Source of the DNA: Methanosarcina sp. UBA293
Lineage (GTDB): Archaea > Halobacteriota > Methanosarcinia > Methanosarcinales > Methanosarcinaceae
DNA: 64,000 nt
Direction: 5' to 3'
Assembly (NCBI GenBank): GCA_002499445.1
Contig: DALS01000010.1
Coordinates: 1-64,000, forward strand
In this document: positions 56,090 to 64,000 of the stretch, piece after piece
How the letters are laid out: each line of letters starts with the position of its first letter
How positions within the stretch are numbered: position 1 is the stretch's first letter
Notes under the pieces: generated by a model
Seen by the model: only the letters and a program-made list of their open reading frames with translations
Database searches by the model: none
Told to the model about the DNA's origin: nothing
Position numbers and translations under genes: made by a program

Positions 56090-56895
56090 GGCTCAAAGCC
56101 CCATTTTTCCCAGATCTCTTCTGCGCCTTCTCCAGCAATGTAATTGTTGAATTCTTCTGCCAGTTCAGGATCTCTGGTGTATACGGAAACTGCTGTGGGT
56201 ATGGTCTTTATTTTATTCTGTTCTTCAGGAATCGGGATAATATCGAGTTTTCCGCTGGCTTCGCCCCAGCTTGCCATATCTTCCCAGATTATTGCCGCAT
56301 CCACTTCATCGGATACAACGTAGATAAGGAGTTGATTTACGGTTGCAGTTCTGACAATTGTGTTATTCTCAACTTCGGGAAGGATGCCTGCTTTTTCACA
56401 GATTGCTTCCGAGACTTTGCCTATCGCAGGCCCTTTTGGATCTCCGAGTGCCAATTTTACTCCAGGGTTTGCTAAGTCTTCGAGCCCACTTATATTTTTG
56501 GGGTTCTTATCCGGAACTGCAATAACCGGGATATGCAGGGTCAGGTTTGTCACGCTTTCATTGAAAACATAATTCCTGTCCATAGCTTGCCCGGTGTAAT
56601 AGTAATCCCCTGGGATGAAGATATCACACTCTTTTGAAGTCAGGATTCCAAAGAGTTCGGCACTTCCTCCGTAGCGCACTTCGATATTTGCTCCGGTCTC
56701 GGTTTCAAAATTCGCAATCAATTCATTCATAGGTTTTATCAGCCCGGCGCCTGAACAAACCGTGATCTGTCTCCCCTCAAATTCTTTTTCCGCATCTCCA
56801 GAAACAGGGGTAGATTCTCCTTTCTCAGTACATCCTGAGCTAGCCAGGGTCATTGCCAGTACCATAATAAGTATGAATGTGCAGACTTTTCTCAT
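56077..56895 (-). CDS. modA: Molybdate ABC transporter, substrate-binding lipoprotein
   Basis: 272 aa with signal peptide and lipobox SSGC (Cys22). The ModA-type fold shows VCSGAGLIKPMNEL, EVRYGGSAELFGIL and ALGDPKGPAIGKV with AAIIWEDMAS. The oxyanion-binding segment differs from WtpA, so the window has two unrelated importers for the same ions. It is the first gene of modABCD-DUF364 on the minus strand. Confidence 0.9.
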   Translation of the reverse strand: MRKVCTFILIMVLAMTLASSGCTEKGESTPVSGDAEKEFEGRQITVCSGAGLIKPMNELIANFETETGANIEVRYGGSAELFGILTSKECDIFIPGDYYYTGQAMDRNYVFNESVTNLTLHIPVIAVPDKNPKNISGLEDLANPGVKLALGDPKGPAIGKVSEAICEKAGILPEVENNTIVRTATVNQLLIYVVSDEVDAAIIWEDMASWGEASGKLDIIPIPEEQNKIKTIPTAVSVYTRDPELAEEFNNYIAGEGAEEIWEKWGFEPCDS

Positions 56896-56923
56896 TCAAA
56901 ACCCTCTTCAGGTGGAATTTCAA

Positions 56924-56947
56924 TGATATGTCTGAACATACATAACG
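56924..56947. promoter_or_regulatory. ModE-type operator before modA
   Basis: On the modA strand the site reads CGTTAT-N12-ATATCA, about 30 bp before the start codon and directly after a TATA-like TTTTTATAAAAAA (56959-56971). The left half-site is identical to that of the fmd proximal operator. Confidence 0.62.
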
Positions 56948-57067
56948 GTTAATAAAGTTTTTTATAAAAATAATCTGTTAATGTATTATTTAAAAGTAGA
57001 ATACGGCCAATGCTGCCTTCAGGGACTTAGTTCTCAAAAATAAGAAAAAAGACGTTTTCCTCTTTAT

Positions 57068-57130
57068 TTAAAGTTCAAATATTCTCTGCCTATATTTCTC
57101 GAGTTCTTCAGCCCCTCCTTTCGAATTCCA
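57068..57130 (-). pseudogene. C-terminal relic of an NAD(P)H oxidoreductase gene
   Basis: The minus strand reads SKGGAEELEKYRQRIFEL and then a stop. This corresponds to SKEKGAEEFEKYKQRLLGL at the end of the intact oxidoreductase at 59.9-60.5 kb. Nothing upstream continues the gene, so only the tail survives. It is in the same orientation as the intact copy. Confidence 0.6.
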
Positions 57131-57301
57131 ACCTTCTAAAACCCGGTAGTAACTGTAAACATGGCGAATTATTTAAAACATGGCAAAAGTCCTTTTTGAG
57201 GTGCGGGAGATTTTTAAAAACATTTAATTTTCAGATACTGCAGAATCAAAGTTTAGGTTATTTTTCATAAACTATTCAAATTAACTTTGGATATTAAATA
57301 G

Positions 57302-58285
57302 TTACGGCTTGGAACAGTTCTTCGGAAGCAGCCCTTCTTCCTCCATTGCTTCTTTTATATCATCAGGTATTTCAATATGATTTAAAATAATTTTATCCTC
57401 ATTACATTTTTCATTGTTGTTTTTTGATACTATTTTTTTTAGGTATAAACACATATAATTAACAATTTTATATTTACAAAGTTTATATTTTTCTAGGAAT
57501 GAAAAAATATTATTTATAATTTTACTACAAATTGTTATAAATATATTATAAAGGTTTAGTTTTAAATTTTTCCATAAACGAGGAAATTTTTCAGGCTCAA
57601 CATTATTTTTTTGTTTTTCCATATATTTTTGTGCAAATATTTTATAAAGTCTTCTGGGTCGTAATTTAGTCTTAAAGCAGAGTTGTTTATACCTAAAACA
57701 CCTATGCTTATACCATACATAAAATAATTTTTCATCTATCCTAAAAGTATTATTTGGTTTTAGTATATTTATATGAGAATAAGATAAAATTATAGGTAAC
57801 GATATAAACAAAGTTGTAGAAAGTATTATGACTGTGATTAACGTATTAAGTTCGTAAATATTAGGGTTGTTAGGATTGTTACTGGTCAAAACGGTACAGT
57901 AGGCATTCCAATAATCAATTAATGTATTAAGTTCGTCATAAGGACGGATGGTTTCTAATAATTCAAAGAGATTATGAATACTTAATGAGATCGTTACAAA
58001 AAATGTAAAGCAAACTAAAGAAAATAAAATAAATAGTTTATCGGCGAGTGTACATAAATCTCTTGAAAGAGATTCGATTCTGCTAAAAAGATCTTTTTCT
58101 TTATCAGTTAATTCTGATTTTTGTTTAGATGATATTAAGTCTTCGTACTTAAGTTTATAGTCCTTGTCATACACAATTTCCTGTACCCAAAGCTTATATG
58201 CCTCCCTATACTGATTGAGATATTGAGCTAAGTAAATCCCAAATAACGCAAAGAAAAACCCATAAAAAGCTAATATACGCATCAT
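57302..58285 (-). CDS. Unknown membrane protein, very AT-rich gene
   Basis: 327 aa from ATG 58285 (AGGTGA 5 nt upstream). Three hydrophobic segments are visible: RILAFYGFFFALFGIYLAQYL at the N-terminus (shown in part), LFILFSLVCFTFFVTISLSI near 85, and TLITVIILSTTLFISLPIIL near 155. The C-terminal half is basic and probably cytoplasmic. Codon use is much more A/T-rich than the neighbouring mod genes, suggesting an acquired gene. I do not recognise the family. Confidence 0.6.
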   Translation of the reverse strand: MMRILAFYGFFFALFGIYLAQYLNQYREAYKLWVQEIVYDKDYKLKYEDLISSKQKSELTDKEKDLFSRIESLSRDLCTLADKLFILFSLVCFTFFVTISLSIHNLFELLETIRPYDELNTLIDYWNAYCTVLTSNNPNNPNIYELNTLITVIILSTTLFISLPIILSYSHINILKPNNTFRIDEKLFYVWYKHRCFRYKQLCFKTKLRPRRLYKIFAQKYMEKQKNNVEPEKFPRLWKNLKLNLYNIFITICSKIINNIFSFLEKYKLCKYKIVNYMCLYLKKIVSKNNNEKCNEDKIILNHIEIPDDIKEAMEEEGLLPKNCSKP

Positions 58286-58498
58286 AGAATTCACCTGAAC
58301 GCACATTTAGCCGCAAAGCTAGCTGCAAATTTAATGTACTGAAAATGAGAGCATGAAGGTGATCTAGAATACTCAAGTACAGTAAATTTATCTTCGAATT
58401 AAATCTCAATTTTGAGAATCTGTGTTAGCCTTATTATTGAAAAACGTCTCAACCCGACTCCAAAAGAGTGTGGTCATGATTAGCAAAAGTAGGAACAC

Positions 58499-58681
58499 TT
58501 AGCCAAAGCACACTTTTGATGCGATTACAATCAGCAAAGTTGCGAACCCGAAGTATACATATTTCATACATGTAGCCATTCTAATTGTACCCATTGATCG
58601 TCCGTCTCCAAACTTCTTTTTCATTTCGGGCTCACTGAGAAATAATTTAGAGACATTCGTACTGTACTCAATTTTTTTCAC
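58499..58681 (-). CDS. Small membrane peptide (paralogue of the one at 59.4 kb)
   Basis: 60 aa from GTG 58681. The C-terminal half, MGTIRMATCMKYVYFGFATL with LIVIASKVCFG, is a single membrane helix after a basic stretch. The same pattern (GIVKMARYMRFIYIGTILLL) is encoded 0.8 kb away, which supports it as a real peptide family. The ribosome-binding site is weak. Confidence 0.42.
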   Translation of the reverse strand: MKKIEYSTNVSKLFLSEPEMKKKFGDGRSMGTIRMATCMKYVYFGFATLLIVIASKVCFG

Positions 58682-58859
58682 AAGCTAACCCTTCAACTAT
58701 TAAATCAATAAATAATGGTAAGTTATTCACAGCATACTTTGGACCATTTTTAAGATGCAGCATACTTTATTCCTTGGAATCAAGGACTTATTGTTAATGC
58801 CTTAGTATAAGGGTATATCAAGTATTTTCATGTAAACGCTGCTACTACGACTTAGCTCA

Positions 58860-58892
58860 ACTAGTGATTTTTATATCACAGTCATCACTAGT
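58860..58892. repeat. 9-bp inverted repeat
   Basis: ACTAGTGAT and ATCACTAGT are perfect complements separated by 15 nt. Confidence 0.55.
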
Positions 58893-58951
58893 ATTGGCAT
58901 TGTTCTACCGTAACTAAGGAGTTAAACTATATAAAATTTAACCATTTTATA

Positions 58952-58979
58952 ACGATATATTATATTTAATTTATATCGT
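58952..58979. repeat. 8-bp inverted repeat
   Basis: ACGATATA and TATATCGT are perfect complements separated by 12 nt of A/T. Confidence 0.5.
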
Positions 58980-59331
58980 GAAAATCAAGAAGATTATTTA
59001 CCAACGTTAAGTTAGCGGTCCCTCTTTAATTGATTTTATATTACTTTAAAGTAACTGAGATACCGGCTCTGTAGAAAGATTTTGAAATAAAAAATTTTCA
59101 TAAATTTGAACTGAATAGTCAGATTTGGATATACATATCTCTTTTTAGTCCTTTTAGCCTAATTATAGATAGGTTTCCACAATGCCGAAATGTCATCCTC
59201 AGACCTTTTTCCCGTGTCTCTGCACGGTTTGAGCCACCCTACATCAAAAGAGTAAAAGCGTGAATATACACTCCACTGAAGACTCAATCATGAAAAATAT
59301 CAATCACGGGATGGGAATTACCATATAGCCC

Positions 59332-59430
59332 TTAGTTATAATAAAGAATTATTAATATAGTGATAATTAGCAAAAGTATAGTCCCTATATATATAAATCT
59401 CATATATCTAGCCATTTTAACAATTCCCAC
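59332..59430 (-). CDS. Tiny membrane peptide, 27-32 residues
   Basis: From GTG 59430 (just after AAGGA) or ATG 59415 it encodes ...KMARYMRFIYIGTILLLI and ITILIILYYN, one membrane helix after a basic start. It aligns along its length with the C-terminal half of the peptide at 58.5 kb, including KMARYMRFIYIG versus RMATCMKYVYFG. Flanking nucleotides (GATAATTAGCAAAAGTA versus GATTAGCAAAAGTA) are also related. Confidence 0.4.
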   Translation of the reverse strand: MGIVKMARYMRFIYIGTILLLIITILIILYYN

Positions 59431-59865
59431 TCCTTATTCACCTCGAATTATACCTCATTACCTAGTATTAATCTTTTTTTGTTAAAATACAGAATCTCTT
59501 GAGGAGAGACAGTATAATTTATCTAATAATGTTCCACTTGCAATTATAAATACATTTGTCTGGCAAAATAGCCATTATTCAGGCTCTTTGTTATTTGCGT
59601 GGGCAGTTTATAGTCGTCTCCAGAACAGAGATACATGCATATAATATTTGAAAAAATTATTACACAAAATCACATTCAAGTTCGATGTTTATCTCTCAGC
59701 TGTGGTCACTTCTCAGTTGAACAAATATTTTCAATCCATACAAAACTACGGAGAGCTATTTTTAATATTTTATCATAATCTTATTATATTTATCAGCTTC
59801 GTCTTGGGATTTGAGTCATTACCACTTATTTGATTCAAGAATTCCAAATTATAAAAGGAAATAAG
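59431..59865. other. Intergenic region, no supportable gene
   Basis: 435 bp, AT-rich. A plus-strand frame of 61 codons at 59648 lacks a ribosome-binding site and any recognisable pattern, so it is not called. Confidence 0.4.
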
Positions 59866-60522
59866 TTACACAACATCTGCCCCTAACCCAAGTAGTCTCT
59901 GCTTGTATTTCTCGAATTCTTCAGCCCCTTTTTCCTTGGATATACTGCTCGCTTCGTAAATTATGTAGGACGGCAGCACTTTCATCCCCATATATTCAAA
60001 AATGCAGTGGGTTATTGCTTCGAGGTGCTTATTCAGGTCCCCATGCACTCCCCCCTCAGAATACATCTCTTTCGGAGCTCCGGTAGTTGTAACAAGCATT
60101 GAGGATTTCTCTTTGAAAAGTCCGGTATCGTAGGCACTGTTGGTAACCGGATTAAACCCGAACCCAGGCGCCAGGACGCGGTCTATCCAGCCTTTCATGA
60201 TTGCAGGCATGGACGTGAAGTAGATAGGAAACTGAAAAATCAGAAGGTCAGCCCATTTTACTTTTTCCATTTCCTCCCTGATATCAGGCGCAAAAGCCCC
60301 TGTTTTTGAAGCCTTTATAGCTTCAAAGAATGGGTTAAAGACCTCCGAATTTTTCCTTTCAGGAAAATCCGAAGCTTTCAGAACAGGATCAAATTTCATC
60401 GCATAAAGATCGGAGAGTTTTACTTCATGCCCTTTCTCCTTCAGGGCCACAAGAGCTGTATCCTTTAAAGCGCCATTAAAAGATTTCGGTTCCGGGTGTG
60501 CGTAAACATAACAAATTTTCAT
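59866..60522 (-). CDS. NAD(P)H-dependent oxidoreductase, flavodoxin-like fold
   Basis: 218 aa. Family motifs are ICYVYAHPEPKSFNGAL, VKWADLLIFQFPIYFTSMPAIMKGWIDRVL (in part), and the GAPKEMYSEGGVHGDLNKHLEAI region. It belongs to the NQO1/MdaB-type FMN/FAD quinone reductases. It stands alone. A tail fragment of a second copy lies at 57.1 kb. Confidence 0.83.
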   Translation of the reverse strand: MKICYVYAHPEPKSFNGALKDTALVALKEKGHEVKLSDLYAMKFDPVLKASDFPERKNSEVFNPFFEAIKASKTGAFAPDIREEMEKVKWADLLIFQFPIYFTSMPAIMKGWIDRVLAPGFGFNPVTNSAYDTGLFKEKSSMLVTTTGAPKEMYSEGGVHGDLNKHLEAITHCIFEYMGMKVLPSYIIYEASSISKEKGAEEFEKYKQRLLGLGADVV

Positions 60523-61062
60523 TCTATTCCCCCCAAATTCTGTTTATAAATTCATTTCCCAGAATAAAAAAGTAAGGTTACAACTTTTTGAGGAAGCAGC
60601 AAACGAAAAATAACTCTTCTTGTCCCTAAAAATTAGCCCTCTTGAGCGCAACCGTTGCGCCGGTTGACCACCAACCGTTGCGCCGGTTGATCACGCCTAT
60701 AGGGTTTTGGGGATAAGGCTCTTAAAATAATCCCACCGTATTCGGTCAAGCCTTTTTTCAAAAGGGTTGTGATCACGCCGCTTCCAGGGTTTTGATCAAA
60801 CTTTTCTCAAAAGTTTGTGATCAAACATTTTTCAAAAAAAGTTTGAGGTCAAGCCTTTTTTGAAAAGAGTTGTGCCGCAACCGTTGCGCCGGTTGACCAC
60901 GCCGTCTTCCGGTTTATTCGGCTAAATCAACCCTCCTGAGCGAGTTGAGAATGTAGTATTCTTGTCCTAAAATTAGTCCGCTTGAGCGAACGGAGTGAAC
61001 GAAACGGACAGCGTACTCCCGAGGCGCAATTCGGGGCGCACTGCAGAGCCGCAACTCTGCGG
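60523..61062. repeat. Clustered palindromic extragenic repeats
   Basis: CAACCGTTGCGCCGGTTG, itself a 6-bp hairpin, occurs at 60649-60666, 60672-60689 and 60878-60895. Between them are several related segments (AAGCCTTTTTTCAAAAGGGTTGTG, split here as AAGCCTTTTTTC and AAAAGGGTTGTG, and variants with TTTGATCAAAC). A further unit with TTAGTCCGCTTGAGCGAACG lies at about 60974-60993. There is no coding frame. The composition is far more GC-rich than the rest of the intergenic DNA. Confidence 0.65.
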
Positions 61063-61638
61063 TTAGAGAACCCCTTTAGTGCTCTTTACCTCGCTACCTT
61101 CGATTTTTACAGCCCGCTTCATGGCATAGGCAAAAGCCTTGAAGAGAGCTTCGATCTTGTGATGATCGTTATCACCATAGACGCTCGCATGGATGGTAAT
61201 TTTTGCGTTTGAGGCGAGTGTTTCGAAGAAATGTTTTACAAGCTGGGTACTGAACTGTCCTACCTGAGGGGCTGCAAACTCAGCTTTCAGGACAAGATAA
61301 CTGCGCCCGCCTATATCCAGGGCAACCTCGGCAAGGGCTTCATCCATTGGAATTCTGGCTTCCCCATAACGGGCAATACCCGCCATATCTCCGAGCGAAT
61401 CTGCAAGTACTTTTCCGAGAACTATTGCTGTGTCTTCGACCAAGTGGTGCTCGTCCACATGAAGGTCACCATCCGCATGTACCTTAAGATCGAACTCTGC
61501 ATGCCTTGCAAAAGAATTAAGCATATGGTCAAAAAATCCGACTCCTGTATTTATATCTGCAATCCCTGTACCGTCAAGGTTCAATTCAAGCTGGATGTCG
61601 GTTTCCTTTGTCTTGCGGGATATTCTGCCTGTTCTCAT
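61063..61638 (-). CDS. hisB: Imidazoleglycerol-phosphate dehydratase
   Basis: 191 aa. Metal-binding motifs [27 protein letters not shown] and [15 protein letters not shown] are intact, as in monofunctional HisB. It catalyses the dehydration step of histidine synthesis. It is the last of the minus-strand genes hisG, hisA, hisB, though 243 bp after hisA. Confidence 0.95.
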   Translation of the reverse strand: MRTGRISRKTKETDIQLELNLDGTGIADINTGVGFFDHMLNSFARHAEFDLKVHADGDLHVDEHHLVEDTAIVLGKVLADSLGDMAGIARYGEARIPMDEALAEVALDIGGRSYLVLKAEFAAPQVGQFSTQLVKHFFETLASNAKITIHASVYGDNDHHKIEALFKAFAYAMKRAVKIEGSEVKSTKGVL

Positions 61639-61881
61639 ATAGCATCACATTCTCTTTAAATTTATAAATACTTTGTATCTCTTTGCCTGCTAATCTCGGG
61701 TCTCCAGTCTTCTCGGAAAATGAGAAAGCGATTAATTTAGAAAATGACTATTGAAGTGATTTAAAAAATGACTATTGAAGTAACGAGTAATGTAAAATAC
61801 CACTGTCAGAGAATGCGGACTCCTAATCATTATGCAGGGTTGCCTAAGTCAACTTCAGTGACTCAATTATGCACAACTGAT

Positions 61882-62625
61882 TCAATCATGCAGGACTGTC
61901 TCAATCGCAGCTTCAAGTGTGAACCTGCCTGTGTAGAGAGCACTGCCTACCACAACTCCTGCTGCTCCGGTTTCCTTCAGAACCTGTAAGTCTGACAGAG
62001 AACTCACTCCTCCGGATGCGATTACAGGAATACTGACAGATTCCACAAGTTCTTTTGTAGGGACAGGATTCACTCCCTGCAGAAGACCTTCACTATCGAT
62101 ATTTGTAAAAAGAAAGCTGCCTGCACCCAGTTCCTCAAACTTCCTGCCCATTTCCACAGGAGTTTGTGCACATTCCTCAGTCCAGCCTTTGATCGAGATT
62201 TTCCCGTTTTTTGCGTCCAAGGCAACAGTTATGCGTTCGTTCCCAAAGGTATTGGAGAGCCGTTTTACAAGTTCTGGATTCTGAAGCGCAGCAGTTCCGA
62301 GAATCACCCTCGAAACCCCGAGCTCAAGCAGAGAAGCAGCATCTTCAAAGCTCCGAATGCCTCCTCCGACCTGAATCCGTATTCCATTTTCTCGGTGCGT
62401 ATTGACTATCTTTTCAATTATAGGGGCGTTTTTGCGCTCTCCTTCAATTGCTCCGTCCAGATCTACAAGGTGCAGGGTCTTTGCCCCTCTTCTAACCCAA
62501 TCAAGAGTAACTTCAATAGGATCTTCAAGAGTTACCATTTCACTGCCAGGTACTCCCTGCACAAGCTGCACGCATTTTCCGCCCCTCATATCCACTGCAG
62601 GAATCACTTCAAAAATCAAAGCCAC
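61882..62625 (-). CDS. hisA: ProFAR isomerase
   Basis: 247 aa TIM barrel. The catalytic Asp in IPAVDMRGGKCVQL (D12) and the second in VALDAKNG are present, with phosphate-binding IQVGGGIRS and ASGGVSSL loops. It isomerises ProFAR to PRFAR in the histidine pathway. It follows hisG by 71 bp. Confidence 0.95.
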   Translation of the reverse strand: MALIFEVIPAVDMRGGKCVQLVQGVPGSEMVTLEDPIEVTLDWVRRGAKTLHLVDLDGAIEGERKNAPIIEKIVNTHRENGIRIQVGGGIRSFEDAASLLELGVSRVILGTAALQNPELVKRLSNTFGNERITVALDAKNGKISIKGWTEECAQTPVEMGRKFEELGAGSFLFTNIDSEGLLQGVNPVPTKELVESVSIPVIASGGVSSLSDLQVLKETGAAGVVVGSALYTGRFTLEAAIETVLHD

Positions 62626-62696
62626 ATCTCCTATAAGCCTTTGAGAAATTTCCTTTAGCTTGTCTTTTCTGAACCATCATTTTTTGGTTTTTTCCA

Positions 62697-63566
62697 TCAA
62701 GGCATTATTCTTTCGATTGGGACAACAAGAACGTCCCGTGCACCAACCTTCTTCAACTTATTTACAATGGTAAAAATGAGGTCTGCATCCACAACAGCGT
62801 GAACTGCAAGAATGGATTCCCCGGGCAATTTGCTAGACTCAACCTTCATGACTGTTGGACCTGACATCCCTGGCAGGACCTCTTTTACTGCCTTAAGGGA
62901 AGACTCGGGAACATTCATCATAAGATAACGCCGCTGTTTTGCATTGAGCACACTTTCGAGTGCAGTTTTGATGTCCAGAATTTTGTCCTTTGTCTTGAGG
63001 CTTTCTTTGTTTGCGATCAGGTAGACTGTAGAAGAAAAAACAGTATCAATAGCTTTTAAGCGGTTTATCATCAGAGTGGTCCCTGAACTTGAGATATCCA
63101 CAATCGCATCCGCAATCCCCACATGCGGAGTCATTTCACAGGCACCGCTAACCTTTATGATCTCAACGTTGACTCCAAGCCTTTTGAAGTACTGGTTCGT
63201 AATTTCCGGAAACTCAGTTGCAATTTTTCTACCTTCAAGATCCTGAGCTTTTTGAAAATCCGAATCTTGAGGGACAGCCAGAACAAGGCTGGCTTTTCCA
63301 AAATTCAGATCCAGAAGAGCTTCAACCTTTGCTCCTCTTTCTGTAATAAGATCTATACCTGTAATACCAACGTCTGCAGCCCCGTCCTGCACATACTCAG
63401 GGATATCAGCGGCTCTGGCAAAAAGAATATGGATATCCGGATCTGTCGTTTTTGCAAAGAGTTTTCGACTTTCAGCTCCTCCACTGATTGGGAGCCCTGC
63501 ATCTTTGAAAATAGAGATTGTGGGTTCATAAAGGCGCCCTTTATTGGGTATTGCAATTCGAATCAT
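62697..63566 (-). CDS. hisG: ATP phosphoribosyltransferase, long form
   Basis: 289 aa: IRIAIPNKGRLYEPT start, GITGIDLI, and the PRPP loop VDISSSGTTLMIN. The C-terminal ACT-like regulatory domain (about 215-289, ILAVHAVVDADLIFTIVNKL) marks the long, histidine-feedback-regulated class that needs no HisZ. It is the first enzyme of histidine synthesis and the first gene of this cluster. Confidence 0.95.
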   Translation of the reverse strand: MIRIAIPNKGRLYEPTISIFKDAGLPISGGAESRKLFAKTTDPDIHILFARAADIPEYVQDGAADVGITGIDLITERGAKVEALLDLNFGKASLVLAVPQDSDFQKAQDLEGRKIATEFPEITNQYFKRLGVNVEIIKVSGACEMTPHVGIADAIVDISSSGTTLMINRLKAIDTVFSSTVYLIANKESLKTKDKILDIKTALESVLNAKQRRYLMMNVPESSLKAVKEVLPGMSGPTVMKVESSKLPGESILAVHAVVDADLIFTIVNKLKKVGARDVLVVPIERIMP

Positions 63567-63959
63567 TTAATATTGCCTCTTAAGTAATCTGCCAGGAAAT
63601 TTTTCCCTGCTAAACTCATTCAAGTAAAAGCGTTTATCCAGAATACTCTAGTATAATATAGACTTCACGGTAAGTAAAGAGATCAGTTTTTAAAAAGTCA
63701 ATTACTTATAGTAATGAAATCATAGGAAAAATTATATAACCCTGGTAATTTAATAGAAAAATGGTTCTCAAGTCATATATAATAATATTGTCATAACGAT
63801 ATCGGAATTATTCAAAATAATAATAGTAATAATAATAAAAATAATAAAAATACAGTTAGATAGCAGTAGATTGATGATACTACAGACCGAAATATAGTAA
63901 ACTGATAACACAACATTTACTAGTAAAACTATTATAAATTTTGAAAAAAGAGGATCCAA
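63567..63959. other. Divergent intergenic region, hisG / SAM synthetase
   Basis: 393 bp. It includes an ATA/ATAA-rich microsatellite at about 63815-63855. A minus-strand frame here is low-complexity and not called as a gene. Confidence 0.45.
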
Positions 63960-64000
63960 ATGGCCCGAAACATCAAAGTGGAAGAGCTCTTTCAAACCCC
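63960..64000 (+). CDS. 5' end of probable archaeal S-adenosylmethionine synthetase
   Basis: The last 41 bases encode MARNIKVEELFQTP after AGAGGATCC; the gene runs off the window. This opening resembles the archaeal-type methionine adenosyltransferase. Only 13-14 residues are available, so the name is tentative. Confidence 0.4.
   Translation, partial: MARNIKVEELFQT

Larger units (their letters stand above)
58682..59331. other. AT-rich region with two dyads and no clear gene
   Basis: 650 bp without a supportable reading frame. It contains two perfect inverted repeats (annotated separately). Confidence 0.4.

Noticed and set aside
59648..59833. 61-codon plus-strand frame
   Set aside because: AT-driven composition, no ribosome-binding site, no homologous copy nearby.
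63768..63995. 75-codon minus-strand frame
   Set aside because: Made mostly of the ATA-type microsatellite, giving Ile/Asn/Leu runs; overlaps the start of the plus-strand SAM synthetase gene.

Overview
The window reads as chromosome of a Methanosarcina-type methanogenic archaeon. The diagnostic genes are a complete formylmethanofuran dehydrogenase operon in the order E-F-A-C-D-B, archaeal RNase P (Rnp4) and SRP19 subunits, an A24 class-III-type prepilin peptidase, archaeal pilin and PGF-anchored surface proteins, and archaeal TrmB-like and ModE-like regulators. These sit beside genes shared with bacteria (MutS/MutL, GroEL/GroES, RND exporter), as is usual in Methanosarcina. Intergenic DNA is long, AT-rich and full of short tandem and inverted repeats. 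I do not assign a species.

Layout. 0-5 kb: a phytoene-desaturase-like oxidoreductase, tRNA-Val, a prepilin peptidase and cobalamin genes cbiD-cbiE. 5-11.2 kb: two repeat structures, then mutS-mutL and a small zinc ribbon with a probable CTG start. 11.2-15.7 kb: a transposase relic, groES-groEL with a divergent winged-helix gene, and a DUF362 ferredoxin fusion. 15.9-23 kb: two PRC-barrel array proteins, a DnaJ-type zinc-finger peptide, an HNH-like protein, a MASE3/PAS histidine kinase and tandem-repeat islands. 23.3-26.4 kb: phosphoribosyltransferase, metallophosphoesterase/5'-nucleotidase and alpha/beta hydrolase. 26.5-30.2 kb: tungstate/molybdate ABC transporter wtpABC plus a ModE-Mop regulator. 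30.4-36 kb: an HAE3 RND exporter with two S-layer-type accessory proteins and a divergent TrmB-family regulator. 36-40 kb: MBL hydrolase, rnp4, srp19, a small unknown protein, a lipoprotein and a pilin-like protein. 40.1-46.5 kb: fmdEFACDB. 46.5-52.4 kb: a methyltransferase and a three-gene surface cassette (secreted trypsin-like protease flanked by two anchored proteins made of its pro-domain). 52.4-57 kb: modABC, modD and a DUF364 gene. 57-61 kb: an AT-rich accessory stretch with an unknown membrane protein, tiny paralogous membrane peptides, an oxidoreductase relic and its intact relative, and palindromic repeats. 61-64 kb: hisG, hisA, hisB and the first codons of a probable S-adenosylmethionine synthetase.

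How the genes fit together. The strongest theme is molybdenum/tungsten. Two different oxyanion importers (wtp and mod), a molybdo-enzyme operon (fmd) and a ModE-like regulator lie within 30 kb. Reading the promoter regions of wtpA, fmdE and modA, I find the same 24-bp dyad (TTAT-N12-ATAA, best copy CGTTAT-N12-ATAACG), three times before fmdE and once before each transporter. It has the same geometry as the bacterial ModE operator. This predicts one local regulon run by the ModE-like protein encoded at the end of the wtp operon.

The second theme, and the best candidate for an undescribed system, is the 48.0-52.3 kb cassette. A domain of about 115 residues (LPDYGP...RG...IDEIY...VPVVF) is the pro-region of a secreted serine protease. 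It is also found as tandem pairs, without any protease, in two flanking proteins with PGF-type C-terminal anchors. This suggests surface-tethered protease inhibitors, chaperones or decoys. All functional statements are inferences from sequence; no searches were run.
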